Assembly: GCF_050908845.1 (NCBI RefSeq)
Contig: NZ_CP194171.1
Coordinates: forward strand, 2,480,001 to 2,544,000
Reading direction: 5' to 3'
From: Marinobacterium_D sp050908845
GTDB taxonomy: Bacteria > Pseudomonadota > Gammaproteobacteria > Pseudomonadales > Balneatricaceae
Length of the DNA stretch: 64,000 nt
Made by a program: the position numbers and the translations under genes. Positions 61,940-64,000 of the stretch are shown here, one piece after another (the stretch's first letter is position 1; every line of letters starts with the position of its first letter). The notes beneath the pieces are model-generated. The model did no database searches and was not told the origin of the DNA. It saw only the letters and a list, made by a program, of their open reading frames with translations.

Positions 61940-64000
61940 ATGCAAACTTTTTATCCGGTATTCGAAAGCGGCCAGGTACTTACCAACGCCCACCTGAATC
62001 AACTGACCACCTGGCTTAACGAGCAGCAGCTCGCCACCCGTCGCAAGCTGTTGGGTATCGGTATCGTCTGCGGGCTGGAGGTGAGCGGTGGCGATGACAG
62101 GATCAGCGTCAGCCAGGGTGTGGGTGTAACCTCCGCCGGCCACCTGATCTGTGTACCCGAAGATAGCCACTACGGCCGTTATCGACCCTACGCCCTGCCG
62201 GTATCCACGGCAGTGGAGGACAGCAGTGATATCGATGAGATCGAGGTGGAGCAGTTGCTTCCGCTCGCCGACCTGCAGCTTTGGGAACTGCTGACCGATG
62301 AATTTGAGTCAGCCCCCGGTGAGCCGGTTCCCCAGGCGCTCGATAGTGAATTCCTTGCCGACAAGGTGGTGATGCTGTTGCTGGAAGCACAGCAGCAGTC
62401 GCTGAAAAACTGCGACCTTAACGACTGCGCCGACAAAGGCGCCCGGCAGCAGTTCGTGGTGCGCACACTGGTGTTAAGTGAAACCCGGGCCCGCGAGCTA
62501 TGGCAGAGCGAAACCCTCGGCAGCGCCGAGCTGGAACCGAGGGACCTGAACTGGCAGGCGATCCGCGACCAGTTGCAGCCGCTGGCCATGGGCCGGTTGA
62601 TCGTCAGCGCGGCTCCGCTCGGTAGCCTGGAGGAGGTCCGCAACCAGGCGGCGCAGCTGGTCAACCAGGGCTGGCAGTTGCTGAAAGGGCATCTGCAGGG
62701 CAGTTTCGATGGCTGGGCCTACCTGTTGCGACAGCGTTTCCCCCGGGAGGTCTTCCCCACCGATCCCTGGGAGGAGATCAATCCCAGCCTGGCGGGCGCG
62801 GCGCAGAATGCCAAGCAACTGATGGAGCAACTGCACAGCTACGACCAGCTCCAGGATGTGATCGCCTCCTATAATGAATTTCTCGATGCAGCCTGTGAAT
62901 TCGATGCGTTGTGTTGCCCCGAAGAGCGGCGCTTTCCCTTTCATCTGCTGCTTGGCAAACCCAAGCCCCCCCAGGTTGCGACACAACCGGGTAACCTGCA
63001 GTTTTCCCAGGTGAATTTTAATCTGGGTGCAGCGCTGCCGACGCCGACCCTGCGTCATCCGTTCTATCCCAGCATGGCGCTACAGCAGCAGCGTCAGCAG
63101 TCGGCGCGGATGGTCGATCTCTATTACCGTACCTGGCTGCTGTTCCAGCGCTATCGGTCCGATAACCTGAGTGACAAGCCGCTGCGTATCCTGCCCAGCC
63201 GCCGCTTTGGCGAACTGTCGACCAAGGCGATTCCCTACTACTACGATCTGCGCCCGTTGGACGATCTGCATCGCAACTGGTCTCCCGATGCCACCCGGTG
63301 TGGTCGCATTGGCCGGGTGAACGGCTACGCCGTCAGTTCCACCGATCCGGATCCGTTAACCCAGGTGCCTAATGATCACGATTTCTACCGTATAGAGGGG
63401 CTGCTGGGTAAACCCCTGGCCGATACGCTCGGTTCACTCAAGTCGATGCAACGGGAGCTGGGGCTGAGTTTTGGTATCGAGCCGGTGTTTCTGCCGGTAC
63501 AGCCGGTGACCACCGATAAAGAGCGCGAAGCACACCTCGCGCTGTTGATGCGCAACCAGACCCTGCTGCGGTTGTTCAAGTGCAGAATCAGCGACCTGGA
63601 TGCACTGTTTTTACTAGTGCTGGCGGTGATTTTTCAGCTGCTCCTGTCCCTTGTCTACCTGCTGGCCCGCCTCGGCGGCCAGAAAGAGGGCAGTGCAAAT
63701 CGCGTTGAAGGTTTCGCGGTGGATGCAGTTATGGTCGAGAGAGTGGTCGCTGCAGGAAACGACTTCAATCTTGCCGCCAATATGATCGATCTGCAGAAAA
63801 CCAGCGCCGGCAGTGAGACCGCTGATTTTCTCCTCAAACAGGTACAGGACGGCCAGATTATTGCCGATGACCTGCTGCTGGCACTGGATGAATCCGAAGA
63901 CAGCAACGGCATCAATGCCGAGATCTACCTGCGCGCAAAACAGCAAACCAGCGGTGACCTGCGCGAGCGTATCGCTCAGGTGATCGGCGCCAATGCCAGT
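61940..64000 (+). CDS. Large eCIS-associated protein, cut by the window end
   Basis: An open frame of 687 codons running off the window. It opens MQTFYPVFESGQVLTNAHLN and continues RRKLLGIGIVCGLEV, a type of opening seen in proteins encoded beside eCIS baseplates. The middle is helical and Gln/Leu-rich, with Cys pairs (NCDLNDC and LCCPEE). A strongly hydrophobic stretch of about 25 residues near 553-577 looks like a membrane helix. AGG lies 5 bases before the ATG. Function unknown; the missing end prevents fuller assignment. Confidence 0.7.
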   Translation, partial: MQTFYPVFESGQVLTNAHLNQLTTWLNEQQLATRRKLLGIGIVCGLEVSGGDDRISVSQGVGVTSAGHLICVPEDSHYGRYRPYALPVSTAVEDSSDIDEIEVEQLLPLADLQLWELLTDEFESAPGEPVPQALDSEFLADKVVMLLLEAQQQSLKNCDLNDCADKGARQQFVVRTLVLSETRARELWQSETLGSAELEPRDLNWQAIRDQLQPLAMGRLIVSAAPLGSLEEVRNQAAQLVNQGWQLLKGHLQGSFDGWAYLLRQRFPREVFPTDPWEEINPSLAGAAQNAKQLMEQLHSYDQLQDVIASYNEFLDAACEFDALCCPEERRFPFHLLLGKPKPPQVATQPGNLQFSQVNFNLGAALPTPTLRHPFYPSMALQQQRQQSARMVDLYYRTWLLFQRYRSDNLSDKPLRILPSRRFGELSTKAIPYYYDLRPLDDLHRNWSPDATRCGRIGRVNGYAVSSTDPDPLTQVPNDHDFYRIEGLLGKPLADTLGSLKSMQRELGLSFGIEPVFLPVQPVTTDKEREAHLALLMRNQTLLRLFKCRISDLDALFLLVLAVIFQLLLSLVYLLARLGGQKEGSANRVEGFAVDAVMVERVVAAGNDFNLAANMIDLQKTSAGSETADFLLKQVQDGQIIADDLLLALDESEDSNGINAEIYLRAKQQTSGDLRERIAQVIGANAS

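Noticed and set aside
47574..64000. Tail-like gene cluster as a prophage
   Set aside because: No integrase, capsid, portal, terminase or lysis genes and no flanking attachment repeats; the order matches eCIS.
1..64000. CRISPR arrays, tRNA and rRNA genes
   Set aside because: Scanned for regularly spaced repeats and for tRNA and rRNA signatures; none found by eye.

Overview
The window looks like a chromosomal segment of a marine-type gammaproteobacterium, most likely an Oceanospirillales/Pseudomonadales relative. The main clue is the block maf-yceD-rpmF-plsX-fabD-fabG-acpP-fabF-pabC-mltG-tmk-holB-pilZ-tatD, whose order (no fabH, with pilZ between holB and tatD) is typical of that branch. The DNA is moderately GC-rich and tightly packed. 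No rRNA, tRNA, CRISPR array or intact insertion sequence was seen. Taxon is inferred from gene order and protein flavour only.

Layout. 1-5.9 kb: end of a hybrid sensor kinase, a type II NADH dehydrogenase, a small helical protein with an Fe-S oxidoreductase subunit, a HAD phosphatase and SppA. 6-16.7 kb: the fatty-acid/cell-envelope/replication block. 16.9-18 kb: a malate dehydrogenase with an unusual C-terminal extension. 18.1-21.8 kb (minus strand): a nucleobase/nucleoside unit (Tsx-like porin, XanQ-like permease, RutR-like TetR regulator, deoxyribosyltransferase-like enzyme) with three RutR-type operators ahead of the porin gene. 22-25.8 kb: a NifX-like protein with a GST, a small DUF6156-like protein, RmuC and an unknown conserved protein.

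25.8-34.2 kb is the most interesting accessory region. It resembles the predicted but functionally uncharacterised 'GAK' neighbourhood: a CofD-like protein diverges from an operon encoding a PhoU-APH kinase fusion, a RimK-like ATP-grasp ligase, an HprK-related kinase, a SixA-Nudix fusion, a second histidine phosphatase, a PPP-type metallophosphoesterase and an amphi-Trp protein. The combination reads as a phosphoryl-transfer and ligation pathway with kinases, phosphatases and a pyrophosphatase, but its substrate is unknown.

34.2-46.8 kb is mixed: a LysR regulator divergent from a metallo-beta-lactamase-fold protein that has lost its metal motif; a DsbA-like protein; an isoquinoline-oxidoreductase-like molybdenum hydroxylase whose small subunit has an abnormal N-terminus; an intradiol-dioxygenase-like protein; a Bcr/CflA efflux pump; an HNH protein next to a nuclease-helicase fusion; and a MetE-like methyltransferase. 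After a 755-bp gene-free AT-rich stretch, 47.6-64 kb holds the first half of an extracellular contractile injection system (cap, sheath, two tube proteins, hub, VgrG-like spike, PAAR tip, gp25, two giant baseplate proteins and a further large protein cut by the window end).
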